A model generated the notes under the pieces. It saw only the letters and a program-made list of their open reading frames with translations, had not been told where the DNA came from and ran no database searches. This document shows positions 9,379 to 20,929 of a DNA stretch of 58,116 nucleotides, one piece after another (within the stretch, counting starts at the first letter, position 1; each line of letters opens with the position of its first letter). Position numbers and translations under genes: made by a program. Origin of the DNA: Aeromonas cavernicola (GTDB lineage: Bacteria > Pseudomonadota > Gammaproteobacteria > Enterobacterales > Aeromonadaceae); assembly GCF_002795305.1 (NCBI RefSeq), contig NZ_PGGC01000154.1:1-58116 (forward strand), read 5' to 3'.

Positions 9379-10926
9379 ATGGCTATTGATGTAATCATAA
9401 AAAGCAATACTTATTTTGACTCAGTATCACTGATGTCTATCTCAACTAAAGCCAATAAACTGGATGGGGTTGAACAAGCATTTGTGGCGATGGCAACCGA
9501 TATGAATAAAGGGGTGCTAGAAAATTTAGGTTTATTAACAGCAGAGTTAGCCGCTGCTAAAAATGGCGATTTAATGATTGTTATTAAAGGCGTGAGCCGT
9601 GAGGCTAATGCGGTCAACATTAAAGAGATTGAAAACCTATTTACGCAAAAAGAGACTCGTCAGCACCATGAAGCGAGTTACGCCACCCTGAGTAGCGCGA
9701 AAAAACATCTCCCAGAGAGTAATTTGGCGGTGATCTCGGTTAATGGTCAGTTTGCGGTGCGTGAAGCCCGGCAGGCGCTAGAAAACGACCTGAACGTGAT
9801 GCTTTTCTCCGATAACGTATCACTCGATGATGAGCTTGCACTGAAGCAGTTAGCCCATCAAAAAGGGCTGCTGATGATGGGTCCAGATTGCGGTACGGCC
9901 ATTATCAATGGAGCGGCAATATGTTTCGGTAATGCGGTACGGCGCGGCAACATCGGCATTATTGGCGCATCTGGCACCGGTAGCCAGGAGCTGAGTGTGC
10001 GGATCCACGATTTTGGCGGCGGCATCTCGCAATTAATTGGCACCGGTGGCCGCGATTTAAGTGAAAAAATCGGCGGCATGATGATGCTCGATGCCCTCGG
10101 CATGTTAGAGCAAGATGAACAAACCGCGGTCATTGTGTTGGTCTCGAAACCACCAGCCCCTGCGGTGGCGAACAAGGTATTAGAACGAGCAAGGGCCTGT
10201 CGTAAACCGGTCGTGGTCTGCTTCTTGGGCAGGGATCTGCCTCCTGCTGACGAGGCCGGTCTCCAGTTTGCGCGCGCCACCAAAGAGGCCGCCCTCAAAG
10301 CGGTGCTATTAACTGGGGTGAGTAAAGATTCCCTCAATTTGCACTCGCTCAACTGGCCTTTGATTGAAGAGGTGCGGGCACGCTTAACGGCGAAGCAAAA
10401 ATACATTCGCGGGCTATTTTGTGGTGGCACCTTGTGTGATGAAGCCATGTTTGCGGCGATGGAAAAACACTCTGAGGTGTACAGCAATATCCATCCTGAT
10501 CCCGCATTTCGTCTTGCGAATATCAACCAAAGCCAAGGCCACACCTTCCTTGATTTTGGCGACGATGATTTTACCAACGGTAAGCCCCATCCCATGATCG
10601 ATCCGACTAATCGGATCAGCCGCCTCTTACAAGAAGCGCAGGACCCCGAGGTGGGGGTGATTGTGATGGATTTTGTGCTCGGTTTCGGTTCCCATGAAAA
10701 TCCTGTCGGAGTGATGATTGAGGCAATCAAAGAGGCAAAAGCCATCGCGGCGGCCGAGCAGCGTCCGTTAGAAATTCTGGGTTATGTGCTTGGCACCGAT
10801 TTGGACACCCCCTCACTGCAGCAGCAATGCCAAATGCTCACCGATGCCGGTGTTATTTGGGCCAGCAGCAGTACCAATACCGGGTTACTGGCACGTGAAT
10901 TTGTCTGCAAAGAGGAGAGAGCATAA
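9379..10926 (+). CDS. fdrA: FdrA-family acyl-CoA synthetase-like protein (carbamoyltransferase subunit)
   Basis: A 515-residue FdrA-family protein. It has a CoA-binding-like Rossmann region (GNIGIIGASGTGSQELSVRI near residues 190-210) and a succinyl-CoA-ligase-like half (DEQTAVIVLVSKPPAPAV). In E. coli, FdrA (AllF) with YlbE (AllG) and YlbF (AllH) has been reported as oxamic transcarbamylase, releasing carbamoyl phosphate. ATG 9379 is chosen because AGGAGG sits six bases upstream, whereas the TTG at 9373 directly abuts it. Its stop overlaps the next start by one base, so the two are translationally coupled. The carbamoyl acceptor/donor here is unknown. Confidence 0.85.
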   Translation: MAIDVIIKSNTYFDSVSLMSISTKANKLDGVEQAFVAMATDMNKGVLENLGLLTAELAAAKNGDLMIVIKGVSREANAVNIKEIENLFTQKETRQHHEASYATLSSAKKHLPESNLAVISVNGQFAVREARQALENDLNVMLFSDNVSLDDELALKQLAHQKGLLMMGPDCGTAIINGAAICFGNAVRRGNIGIIGASGTGSQELSVRIHDFGGGISQLIGTGGRDLSEKIGGMMMLDALGMLEQDEQTAVIVLVSKPPAPAVANKVLERARACRKPVVVCFLGRDLPPADEAGLQFARATKEAALKAVLLTGVSKDSLNLHSLNWPLIEEVRARLTAKQKYIRGLFCGGTLCDEAMFAAMEKHSEVYSNIHPDPAFRLANINQSQGHTFLDFGDDDFTNGKPHPMIDPTNRISRLLQEAQDPEVGVIVMDFVLGFGSHENPVGVMIEAIKEAKAIAAAEQRPLEILGYVLGTDLDTPSLQQQCQMLTDAGVIWASSSTNTGLLAREFVCKEERA

Positions 10927-12344
10927 TGAGTCAGACTTTATTTAATCAGCCACTGAACGTGATCAATGTGGGTATTGCCATGTTCAGTGACGATTTAAAG
11001 AAACAGCATGTTGCCGTGACCCATCTTGATTGGACCCCGCCCGGCCAAGGCAATGCCATGGTGGTTGCGGCTTTAGATAAGATAGAGGCCCCGCAATGGG
11101 CCGCCAGGATCGCAGCGGCAAACCAACTGGCGCTAGAGCGGATTATTCAGTCTCATCCGGTATTAATTGGTTACGACCAAGCGATCAATGTTGTGCCGGG
11201 CATGACCCGCAATACCATTCTTCACGCGGGCCCCCCCACCTCGTGGGACCAGATGTGCGGCGCCATGAAAGGCGCCGTAACCGGCGCCTTGGTGTTTGAA
11301 GGGTTAGCCAGCGATTTGGACGATGCGGCCAGGTTAGCAGGCTCTGGCGAGATTATTTTCTCCCCCTGCCATGAACATGATTGTGTGGGTTCGATGGCGG
11401 GCGTGACCTCTGCCTCGATGTTCATGCACATTGTGGAGAATAAAACCTACGGCAACCGCGCCTACACCAACCTAAGTGAGCAGATGGCAAAAATTCTGCG
11501 CATGGGGGCCAATGATGAGAGCGTGATCACCCGATTAAATTGGATGCGTGATGTGCTCGGCCCGATGCTGCGTGATGCGATGAAGTTGGCGGGCGAGATT
11601 GATCTGCGCTTAATGCTGGCGCAAGCGCTGCACATGGGGGATGAGTGCCATAACCGTAACAATGCGGGCACCACCTTACTCATTCAGGCCCTCACCCCTT
11701 GGATCATTCAAACCGGCTATCCGGTCGAGCAGCAGCGTGACGTCTTCGAGTTCGTCGCCAGCAGTGATTATTTCTCTGGCCCGACTTGGATGGCGATGTG
11801 TAAAGCGGCCATGGATGCCGCCCATGGGATTGAATACTGTACGGTGGTGACCACCATGGCCCGCAATGGCGTCGAGTTTGGCCTGCGGGTCAGTGGTCTG
11901 CCCGGCCACTGGTTTACCGGTCCAGCACAGCAGGTCATTGGGCCTATGTTTGCTGGCTATAAAGCGCAAGACTCTGGCCTTGATATTGGCGACAGCGCCA
12001 TCACCGAAACCTATGGTATCGGCGGTTTTGCCATGGCGACAGCGCCCGCTATCGTGGCGCTGGTGGGGGGAACGGTTGAAGAAGCCATTGATTTTTCCCG
12101 TAAAATGGGGGAAATCACCTTAGGGGAGAACCCCAACATCACGATCCCCCTGCTCTCATTTAGTGGGGTACCGACCGCGATTGATATTACCAAAGTCGGC
12201 AGCAGTGGCATTTTACCGGTCATCAATACCGCCATTGCTCATAAAGATGCTGGAATTGGCATGATTGGGGCTGGGATTGTCTACCCCCCCTTCACTTGCT
12301 TTGAGAAAGCACTATTAAAATTTAGCGACGTTTATTGCCAATAG
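10926..12344 (+). CDS. DUF1116 (YlbE/AllG-like) protein
   Basis: A 472-residue member of the DUF1116/YlbE family, the constant partner of FdrA. Conserved-looking blocks include INVVPGMTRNTILHAGPP, the Cys/His-rich FSPCHEHDCVGSMAGV, and MARNGVEFGLRVSGLPG. Known family role: part of the transcarbamylase that phosphorolyses an N-carbamoyl compound. It overlaps the fdrA-like stop codon by one base. The third E. coli subunit (DUF2877, YlbF/AllH) is not found in this cluster, so the enzyme may be a two-subunit version or use a protein encoded elsewhere. Confidence 0.85.
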   Translation: MSQTLFNQPLNVINVGIAMFSDDLKKQHVAVTHLDWTPPGQGNAMVVAALDKIEAPQWAARIAAANQLALERIIQSHPVLIGYDQAINVVPGMTRNTILHAGPPTSWDQMCGAMKGAVTGALVFEGLASDLDDAARLAGSGEIIFSPCHEHDCVGSMAGVTSASMFMHIVENKTYGNRAYTNLSEQMAKILRMGANDESVITRLNWMRDVLGPMLRDAMKLAGEIDLRLMLAQALHMGDECHNRNNAGTTLLIQALTPWIIQTGYPVEQQRDVFEFVASSDYFSGPTWMAMCKAAMDAAHGIEYCTVVTTMARNGVEFGLRVSGLPGHWFTGPAQQVIGPMFAGYKAQDSGLDIGDSAITETYGIGGFAMATAPAIVALVGGTVEEAIDFSRKMGEITLGENPNITIPLLSFSGVPTAIDITKVGSSGILPVINTAIAHKDAGIGMIGAGIVYPPFTCFEKALLKFSDVYCQ

Positions 12345-12352
12345 AACATAAC

Positions 12353-12372
12353 GAGGCCATTGATATGGCCTC
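12353..12372 (+). terminator. Intercistronic hairpin
   Basis: The 8-base arms GAGGCCAT and ATGGCCTC with a 4-base loop lie just after the DUF1116 stop codon and are followed by ATCTTT. It is a weak terminator or mRNA-stability hairpin that could lower expression of the permease relative to the enzyme genes. Confidence 0.5.
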
Positions 12373-12453
12373 ATCTTTACTCCGGCCGCCCGATGTGGGG
12401 CGCCCTGAGTGTTTGCTTATCGCAGAGCGGATTTATTGTATAAAGGAATTCTC

Positions 12454-14001
12454 ATGAGCAAAATTCAGCTATGGCAGCGCGGTGATTGGGCTGCTTATTT
12501 TGGGTTAATGACCAATAACCTCACTAATTTAATTACGATGATGGGACTACTTATTTTTGTAGTAGGTATTCCCAAAGAGATGGTGTACGGCCAAATCGCC
12601 CCCGCGTTTGGCATGGCCGTGCTGGCCGCGAGTATCTGCTATGCCTGGTTTGGGGTGCAGATGGCACGTCAAAGTGGCCGTAAAGATGTCACCGCGCTCC
12701 CTTCTGGCCCCAGCGCCCCCTCTATTTTTACCGTCACCTTCTTGGTCTTGATGCCGGTTTATCAGCAGACCAAAGATGCCCAGTTTGCTATTCAGATCGG
12801 CTTGGTTTGGTGCTTTGTCGAAGCCTTGATCCTCAGCGGTGGCTCATTTTTGGGTGAGACCATTCGTAAAATGGTGCCGCGCACCGTGCTGCTGTCATGC
12901 TTGTCTGGCTTGGGATTGCTATTACTGGCGATGAACCCGATGCTGCAAGCCTTTGAGGCACCCACCGTCTCTTTTATTGTGCTGCTGCTGATTTTCATCA
13001 ACTGGTTTGGTAAAAAACCCATCTTCGCCCGCATTCCAACCGGTTTACTGTTATTGATTGCTGGGACATTGCTGGCTTGGGTATCTGGCTTACAAAGCCC
13101 TGAAGCGATCACCGCATCGGTTGCCTCATTTGGTTTTAATCCACCACAATTTCATGTCGACAGCTTTTTGCAAGGGCTGCCCCACGCATTGCCCTACTTA
13201 GCCTCGGCGATTCCGCTTGGCTTGGCTAACTACATCTTTGATTTGGAAAATATTGAGAGCGCTCATGCGGCTGGGGATGAGTACAACACCCGTAAAGTGA
13301 TGCTCGCCAACGGCTTATCGTCTATTTTTGGCTGCCTGTTAGGTAACCCGTTCCCCGTCACCGTCTATGTTGGCCATGCTGGCTGGAAAGCCATGGGGGC
13401 AAGCATTGGTTATACCTTGGCCTCGGGCATTACCATGTTTATTGTGCCGCTGCTGGGGCTTGGGGCATTTATGCTCGCCATTATTCCGATGGCCGCTATT
13501 GTGCCGATCTTGGTGTTTATTGGGGTAGTCACCGCCAACCAAGTGGTGCGCGAGACCCCAAAAATCGAGGTGCCGGTTATCTTTATTTGCCTCTTTCCGT
13601 GGATTGCGAACTGGGCACTGACCATGGTCAATAACGTGATGGGGGCAGCGGGTACCTCGGCTGCGGTATTGGGAACAGAAGCACTGCTCAAGAAGGGGGT
13701 CTACTACCAAGGGTTGGTTCACTTGGGCAATGGTGCCCCGTTAGCCAGCATGTTGTGGGGCTGTATCGCGATTTTTGCCATCATGGATAAACCATTACGT
13801 GGCGCAGTATCTGCCTCGGTGGGGGCGCTGCTCTCGTTATTTGGTATTATCCATGCCCCTATGGTGGGGTTTTCCAAGGGCAACTCGCTATTATTTGTGG
13901 TGGCCTATTTAATGATGGCTGCGTTATTTGTCGTAAAACAGGTGATCGACCAACGCGCGCGACAATTAGATCCCGTTATTACACACGATAAAGCAGCATA
14001 A
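12454..14001 (+). CDS. NCS2/AzgA-like nucleobase permease
   Basis: A 515-residue inner-membrane transporter with about 12 hydrophobic segments. It has features of the xanthine/uracil/guanine permease superfamily, such as TALPSGPSAPSIFTVTFLVL near the start and a polar helix around NYIFDLENIESAHAAG where these carriers bind base and cation. ATG 12454 has AAAGGA upstream; longer frames lack one. The position between the enzyme subunits and carbamate kinase suggests it imports the cluster's substrate, probably a purine, pyrimidine or cyclic ureide by H+ or Na+ symport. The exact substrate cannot be read from sequence. Confidence 0.85.
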   Translation: MSKIQLWQRGDWAAYFGLMTNNLTNLITMMGLLIFVVGIPKEMVYGQIAPAFGMAVLAASICYAWFGVQMARQSGRKDVTALPSGPSAPSIFTVTFLVLMPVYQQTKDAQFAIQIGLVWCFVEALILSGGSFLGETIRKMVPRTVLLSCLSGLGLLLLAMNPMLQAFEAPTVSFIVLLLIFINWFGKKPIFARIPTGLLLLIAGTLLAWVSGLQSPEAITASVASFGFNPPQFHVDSFLQGLPHALPYLASAIPLGLANYIFDLENIESAHAAGDEYNTRKVMLANGLSSIFGCLLGNPFPVTVYVGHAGWKAMGASIGYTLASGITMFIVPLLGLGAFMLAIIPMAAIVPILVFIGVVTANQVVRETPKIEVPVIFICLFPWIANWALTMVNNVMGAAGTSAAVLGTEALLKKGVYYQGLVHLGNGAPLASMLWGCIAIFAIMDKPLRGAVSASVGALLSLFGIIHAPMVGFSKGNSLLFVVAYLMMAALFVVKQVIDQRARQLDPVITHDKAA

Positions 14002-14026
14002 CTTCCCTCCTTTATTGTGAATAGTT

Positions 14027-14066
14027 AGGTTGTGGCAAACAATATAATATCAATTTGCCACAACCT
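14027..14066. promoter_or_regulatory. 13-bp perfect inverted repeat before arcC-like gene
   Basis: The arms AGGTTGTGGCAAA (14027-14039) and TTTGCCACAACCT (14054-14066) are perfectly complementary with a 14-base AT-rich loop. The right arm is followed by ATTTTATAT. It lies between the permease stop and the carbamate kinase start. It may end the permease transcript or act as an operator for a separate arcC-amidohydrolase unit. Confidence 0.6.
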
Positions 14067-14188
14067 ATTTTATATCCAGCCTCCTAGTTAACGTTAGCCG
14101 GTGGTTATTTAATGATCGTTATTTATATCAAAATAACTAATATCTCCCGCCATGATATTTAACTAACATCAGTGATTGGAGTAATAAC

Positions 14189-15142
14189 ATGAAAGAGTTG
14201 GTCGTTGTGGCCATTGGTGGCAATAGTATTATTAAAGATAACGCCCATCAATCGGTAACCCATCAAGCTGCTGCGGTAAAACAGGTTGCTGCCGCCGTGC
14301 TTGAAATGCTTGAGCTCGGTTACGATATTGTATTAACCCATGGTAATGGTCCTCAAGTTGGCCTCGATTTACGTCGTGCCGAAATAGCTCATGAAAAAGA
14401 AGGGTTACCGCTTACCCCGCTGGCTAATTGCGTAGCGGATACCCAAGGTGGTATTGGTTATTTAATTCAACAGGCACTGAATAATTTACTAGTTGAACGT
14501 GGCTATAAACATGCGGTGGCGGTAATTACCCAAGTCGAAGTAGATCAACACGATCCCTGCTTTGCCCATCCCACTAAACCGATCGGGGCATTTTTTGATA
14601 TCCAGCAGCGTGATGCGCTGCAGCAGGCACATCCCGATTGGCATTTTATCGAGGATTCAGGGCGCGGCTATCGCCGCGTTGTTGCCTCGCCTGACCCCAA
14701 ACGTATTGTGGAAGCCGATGCCATTAAGGCACTCACCGAGCATGGCTTTGTGGTGATTGGTGCCGGCGGCGGCGGGATCCCAGTGATCCGTACCAAACAG
14801 CAAGGGTATCAAGGGGTGGATGCGGTGATCGATAAAGACCTCTCAACAGCACTGTTGGCACAGGAAATCGCCGCCGACATCTTAGTCATCACCACCGGCG
14901 TTGAAAAAGTGTGTGTCAATTTTGGCAAACCATCACAACGAGCATTGGATGTGGTCACCACCACAGAAATGGCCAAATTTATAGATGAAGGTCATTTTCC
15001 CGCAGGAAGTATGCTGCCAAAAATAACAGCGAGTCTGGATTTTTTAAAAAATAACGGTAAAAAAGTCATTATTACATCGCCTGAGTGTTTACCTGCTGCA
15101 TTACGTGGGGAAACCGGCACTCATATTATTCATCACGCCTAA
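14189..15142 (+). CDS. arcC: Carbamate kinase
   Basis: A 317-residue carbamate kinase that converts carbamoyl phosphate and ADP to ATP, ammonia and CO2 in the cytoplasm. Family motifs are present: AIGGNSII near residue 8, LTHGNGPQVG, VIGAGGGGIPV and DKDLSTALLAQEIAADILVI. The length fits ArcC/YqeA/YbcF proteins (about 300-315). GGAG precedes the start. Coupled with FdrA/DUF1116, it is the energy-conserving step of the cluster, as in allantoin and oxamate fermentation. It is not next to arginine deiminase genes, so an arginine role is unlikely. Confidence 0.93.
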   Translation: MKELVVVAIGGNSIIKDNAHQSVTHQAAAVKQVAAAVLEMLELGYDIVLTHGNGPQVGLDLRRAEIAHEKEGLPLTPLANCVADTQGGIGYLIQQALNNLLVERGYKHAVAVITQVEVDQHDPCFAHPTKPIGAFFDIQQRDALQQAHPDWHFIEDSGRGYRRVVASPDPKRIVEADAIKALTEHGFVVIGAGGGGIPVIRTKQQGYQGVDAVIDKDLSTALLAQEIAADILVITTGVEKVCVNFGKPSQRALDVVTTTEMAKFIDEGHFPAGSMLPKITASLDFLKNNGKKVIITSPECLPAALRGETGTHIIHHA

Positions 15143-15154
15143 GCGGAGTATTAT

Positions 15155-16522
15155 ATGCAAATTGATCGTCGACAATTTTTACTTAGCGGAACCAAATTAG
15201 CCACTGCCGCCGCATTATTTGCGGCCACACCTAATATTGCCACGGCAGCGACAAATAGCTCTCCCAAAAATACTTTCCCGGGCAGTACATTGACCGCCAA
15301 GCATTATTATCTCGACAATGTGCTATTAGAGTCTGGCTTTAACTACAATAATGGCCGCGTGGTCAACACCATCACCGAACTACAGACCTTAGAAATTAAA
15401 GATGGCAAGGTGGTGGCCATTAATAAAAATGGCCTTCATACGGTGAGTGGCATTCCGGCTTATGATGCCGCCGGTAAATTAATGTTGCCAACCATGCGTG
15501 ATATGCACATTCATTTGGATAAAACTTATTATGGTGGGCCTTGGCGCGCATTAGATCGGCCAGATGGAACCACCATCAAAGATATGATCCGCCTCGAACA
15601 AACATTATTACCCGAGCTACAGCCCTTCACCCAAGCGCGGGCAGAAAAGCTGATTGACCTATTGCAGTCCAAAGGCAGCACGGTCGCCCGTAGCCACTGC
15701 AATATTGAGCCGACCTCTGGGTTAAAAAATCTGGAAAATCTGCAAGCGGCGTTGGCCCGCCGCCAGTCTGGCTTTAGCTGTGAAATTGTGGCGTTTCCCC
15801 AGCATGGGTTGCTCTTCTCAAAATCCGAAAAACTGATGCGAGAGGCAATGCAAGCAGGGGCCCATTATGTCGGTGGGCTCGATCCGACCAATGTGGACGG
15901 GATGATGGAAAAATCCCTCGATACCATGTTCCAAATCGCCTTGGACTACAGCAAGGGGGTCGACATTCACCTGCACGAGACCGGCCCCTCTGGGGTGGCA
16001 GCCATTAATTACATGCTCGATACGGTAGAGAAAGAGCCAAGGCTAAAAGGAAAATTAACCATCAGTCACGCCTTTGCGCTAGCGCTCATGGATGAGCGCC
16101 AAGTGGATGAGGTCGCGGCTCGGATGGCCGCCCAGCAAGTGACCATTGCCACGAGCATTCCCCTCGGTCAGCTACACATGCCGCTCAAACAGCTCCGAGA
16201 TAAGGGGGTGTTCGTGATGCCAGGCACCGACAGCGTGATCGACCATTGGTCTCCTTATGGCTTGGGGGATATGTTGGAGAAGGCCAACCATTATGCCCAG
16301 CTCTACATCCGACCCAATGAATTTACCTTGTCACGCGCCCTCTCTATTGCGACTGGCGGGGTGCTGCCTCTGGATGATAAAGGGGGACGGCAATGGCCTG
16401 CTATCAATGATGAGGCCAGCTTTGTTTTAGTTGATGCCAGTTGCTCCGCCGAAGCCGTGGCACGGATTTCCCCACGCACCGCGACCTTCCATAAAGGGGA
16501 GCGAGTGTGGAGCCAGAGCTAA
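15155..16522 (+). CDS. Tat-signal amidohydrolase, cytosine-deaminase-like
   Basis: A 455-residue amidohydrolase-superfamily enzyme. The N-terminus has a twin-arginine motif (DRRQFLLSG) followed by a hydrophobic stretch and an Ala-x-Ala site (NIATAATN), so it is probably exported folded. Metal and catalytic motifs are visible: MRDMHIHLDK (HxH), DIHLHETG, TISHAFAL and PGTDSVIDHWSPYGLGDML; the last resembles the cytosine deaminase GHDD...PWYPLG region. Expected chemistry: hydrolytic deamination or ring opening of a cyclic amide. It lies 12 bases after arcC with a good ribosome site, so it is in the same unit. An extracytoplasmic step in such a pathway is unusual. Confidence 0.82.
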   Translation: MQIDRRQFLLSGTKLATAAALFAATPNIATAATNSSPKNTFPGSTLTAKHYYLDNVLLESGFNYNNGRVVNTITELQTLEIKDGKVVAINKNGLHTVSGIPAYDAAGKLMLPTMRDMHIHLDKTYYGGPWRALDRPDGTTIKDMIRLEQTLLPELQPFTQARAEKLIDLLQSKGSTVARSHCNIEPTSGLKNLENLQAALARRQSGFSCEIVAFPQHGLLFSKSEKLMREAMQAGAHYVGGLDPTNVDGMMEKSLDTMFQIALDYSKGVDIHLHETGPSGVAAINYMLDTVEKEPRLKGKLTISHAFALALMDERQVDEVAARMAAQQVTIATSIPLGQLHMPLKQLRDKGVFVMPGTDSVIDHWSPYGLGDMLEKANHYAQLYIRPNEFTLSRALSIATGGVLPLDDKGGRQWPAINDEASFVLVDASCSAEAVARISPRTATFHKGERVWSQS

Positions 16523-16560
16523 CGCCCACGGCAAGATCCCCCGAACAAACCTAAAAACGC

Positions 16561-16586
16561 AGAGGCCGACAATCATGTCGGCCTCT
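16561..16586. terminator. Hairpin between convergent genes
   Basis: The perfect 11-base arms AGAGGCCGACA and TGTCGGCCTCT with a 4-base loop lie between the convergent amidohydrolase and glpK genes. There is no clear T-run, but the position suggests a bidirectional stop. Confidence 0.6.
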
Positions 16587-16626
16587 TGGGTAGTCAGATC
16601 ATCCAATCCATAGCAAGAATGGACGA

Positions 16627-19006
<2,380 letters not shown>

Positions 19007-19118
19007 CGATGTTTCCTTATCGCCATGCAGCTGGACATGGTCAGATACTCGCACGTCTTTTTGTGATGACCTTGCCCGGCAGCTATTTTGTTACCAATTT
19101 GACACGATATGTAAACAA

Positions 19119-19138
19119 AATGTTCGTTTTTGCTCGTT
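19119..19138. promoter_or_regulatory. GlpR-like operator at glpF
   Basis: AATGTTCGTT matches the E. coli GlpR half-site consensus WATKYTCGWW exactly. Ten bases later TGCTCGTT repeats the core in the same direction. This lies about 115 bases upstream of glpF. The tandem rather than palindromic arrangement is unusual. The same half-site occurs upstream of glpD at 21915. Confidence 0.55.
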
Positions 19139-19194
19139 GCTGGGCGTGAGAGAAAATACGCCTTCTTACTAAATTCGCATCCCCCAGCCCTATG

Positions 19195-19216
19195 AAATGT
19201 GCTCGAGATCTCATTT
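19195..19216. promoter_or_regulatory. CRP binding site, glpFK/glpT
   Basis: AAATGTGCTCGAGATCTCAT, continuing with TT, agrees with the CRP consensus (AAATGTGA...TCACATTT) at 19 of 22 positions. It lies in the divergent glpF-glpT region, 189 bases from the glpF start and about 260 from glpT, and is expected to give catabolite control. Confidence 0.75.
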
Positions 19217-19475
19217 ATTGCTAACAAGATGTGACACAAAGCAAGAAGGCATCCCCTATTACCACCTAATAGGTAACAAAAAACCTTGCTAAGACAAGGG
19301 CTTCCCGTCAGAAAGCGATACTCAATAGAGACAACTTCTTTGCAATAAAACTGCAATATTTGAGCCTTTGTCACAGATATGATGCGCACATACGCGCACA
19401 ATGACGGTAACAATGGTTCATTTGAGTTCACATTTGTGGGCTTAATGTTGTAGATAACAACCAAGGAAGTGGAAA

Positions 19476-20831
19476 ATGCTCACTCTTTTTAAGCCTGCGG
19501 CACACATTGATCGGCTACCAACCGAGAGGGTTGATCCTTTCTATAAGCGGATGCGCTGGCAGGTCTTTTTTGGGATTTTCCTCGGCTATGCCGGCTATTA
19601 CCTAGTGCGGAAAAACTTCACCTTGGCCATGCCGTACCTGATCGAGCAAGGCTTTTCCCGTGGCGATCTGGGGGTGGCCCTGTCTGGTGTTTCCATCGCC
19701 TATGGCCTCTCTAAATTTTTGATGGGTAATGTGTCTGATCGTGCCAACGCCCGTTATTTCCTCAGCGCAGGCTTACTGCTCTCGGCCGGTTTAATGTTCA
19801 TGATGGGCACCCTGCCTTGGGCAACCTCTAGTATCGGCATTATGTTCGTGTTGCTGTTTCTCAATGGCTGGGCACAAGGCATGGGCTGGCCCCCCTGCGG
19901 CCGCACTATGGTGCATTGGTGGTCACAAAAAGAGCGGGGCAGCGTAGTTTCGGTCTGGAACATCGCCCATAACGTGGGGGGCGGTATGATAGGCCCGCTG
20001 TTCATTCTGGGGATGGGGTGGTTCAACGATTGGCGCAGTGCTTTTTATGTGCCAGCCGCAGTGGCCGTGGCCATCGCCGCCATCACCTTTTTAGTGATGC
20101 GCGATACCCCACAATCAGTCGGTTTACCGCCCATTGAAGAGTACAAACAGGACTATCCGCAAGATTACAGTGAGCACCACGAGCAGGAGTTCAGTGCCAA
20201 AGAGATCTTCATGAAGTATGTGCTGCACAACAAGCTGCTCTGGTACATCGCCATCGCTAATGCCTTCGTGTACCTGATCCGTTATGGCGTGTTGGATTGG
20301 GCACCGACCTATTTAAAAGAGGCCAAGGACTTTAGCGTTGATAAATCCTCTTGGGCTTACTTCCTCTATGAGTGGGCGGGGATCCCGGGCACCCTGCTGT
20401 GTGGTTGGATTTCTGACAAGCTATTTCAGGGGCGCCGCGCCCCAGCGGGTATCTTGTTTATGGTCCTCGTCACCATCGCGGTACTGGTCTACTGGTTTAA
20501 CCCCGCAGGCCGGCCCACCGTTGATATGTTGGCACTGGTGGCGATTGGCTTTCTGATTTATGGCCCCGTCATGTTGATCGGGCTCTATGCCCTTGAGCTG
20601 GCGCCCAAGAAGGCTGCTGGCACTGCCGCCGGATTTACTGGGTTGTTTGGTTACCTAGGCGGCGCAGTGGCAGCAAACGCCATGCTCGGTTATACCGTGG
20701 ACCACTTTGGCTGGGATGGCGGCTTCATGGTGCTGACGGTGTCGTGTGTGTTGTCGATCATTTTGCTGGCAATGACCCTCAAACATGAGAACCAAGCGAT
20801 TGCCATGAAGAGGGCGACGCATCAGGCATAA
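19476..20831 (+). CDS. glpT: Glycerol-3-phosphate:phosphate antiporter
   Basis: A 451-residue major facilitator of the organophosphate:Pi antiporter family with 12 predicted helices (E. coli GlpT: 452). The N-terminus [20 protein letters not shown] and the substrate-site arginine region ([14 protein letters not shown]) are typical. It imports glycerol-3-phosphate in exchange for phosphate. GGAAG precedes ATG 19476. A terminator follows, so it is read separately from glpR. Confidence 0.96.
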   Translation: MLTLFKPAAHIDRLPTERVDPFYKRMRWQVFFGIFLGYAGYYLVRKNFTLAMPYLIEQGFSRGDLGVALSGVSIAYGLSKFLMGNVSDRANARYFLSAGLLLSAGLMFMMGTLPWATSSIGIMFVLLFLNGWAQGMGWPPCGRTMVHWWSQKERGSVVSVWNIAHNVGGGMIGPLFILGMGWFNDWRSAFYVPAAVAVAIAAITFLVMRDTPQSVGLPPIEEYKQDYPQDYSEHHEQEFSAKEIFMKYVLHNKLLWYIAIANAFVYLIRYGVLDWAPTYLKEAKDFSVDKSSWAYFLYEWAGIPGTLLCGWISDKLFQGRRAPAGILFMVLVTIAVLVYWFNPAGRPTVDMLALVAIGFLIYGPVMLIGLYALELAPKKAAGTAAGFTGLFGYLGGAVAANAMLGYTVDHFGWDGGFMVLTVSCVLSIILLAMTLKHENQAIAMKRATHQA

Positions 20832-20881
20832 AAGATGATCCTGACCTTATCGATCCCAACAGGGATCAGGTAAACTCTAGG

Positions 20882-20907
20882 CCCCGCCTCTGCCGGGGCT
20901 TTTTTTC
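20882..20907 (+). terminator. Terminator of glpT
   Basis: The arms CCCCG and CGGGG, extended by flanking GC pairs, run directly into TTTTTTT (20900-20906), between glpT and glpR. Confidence 0.85.
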
Positions 20908-20929
20908 GTCTTACCATCGGAGTACCAAC

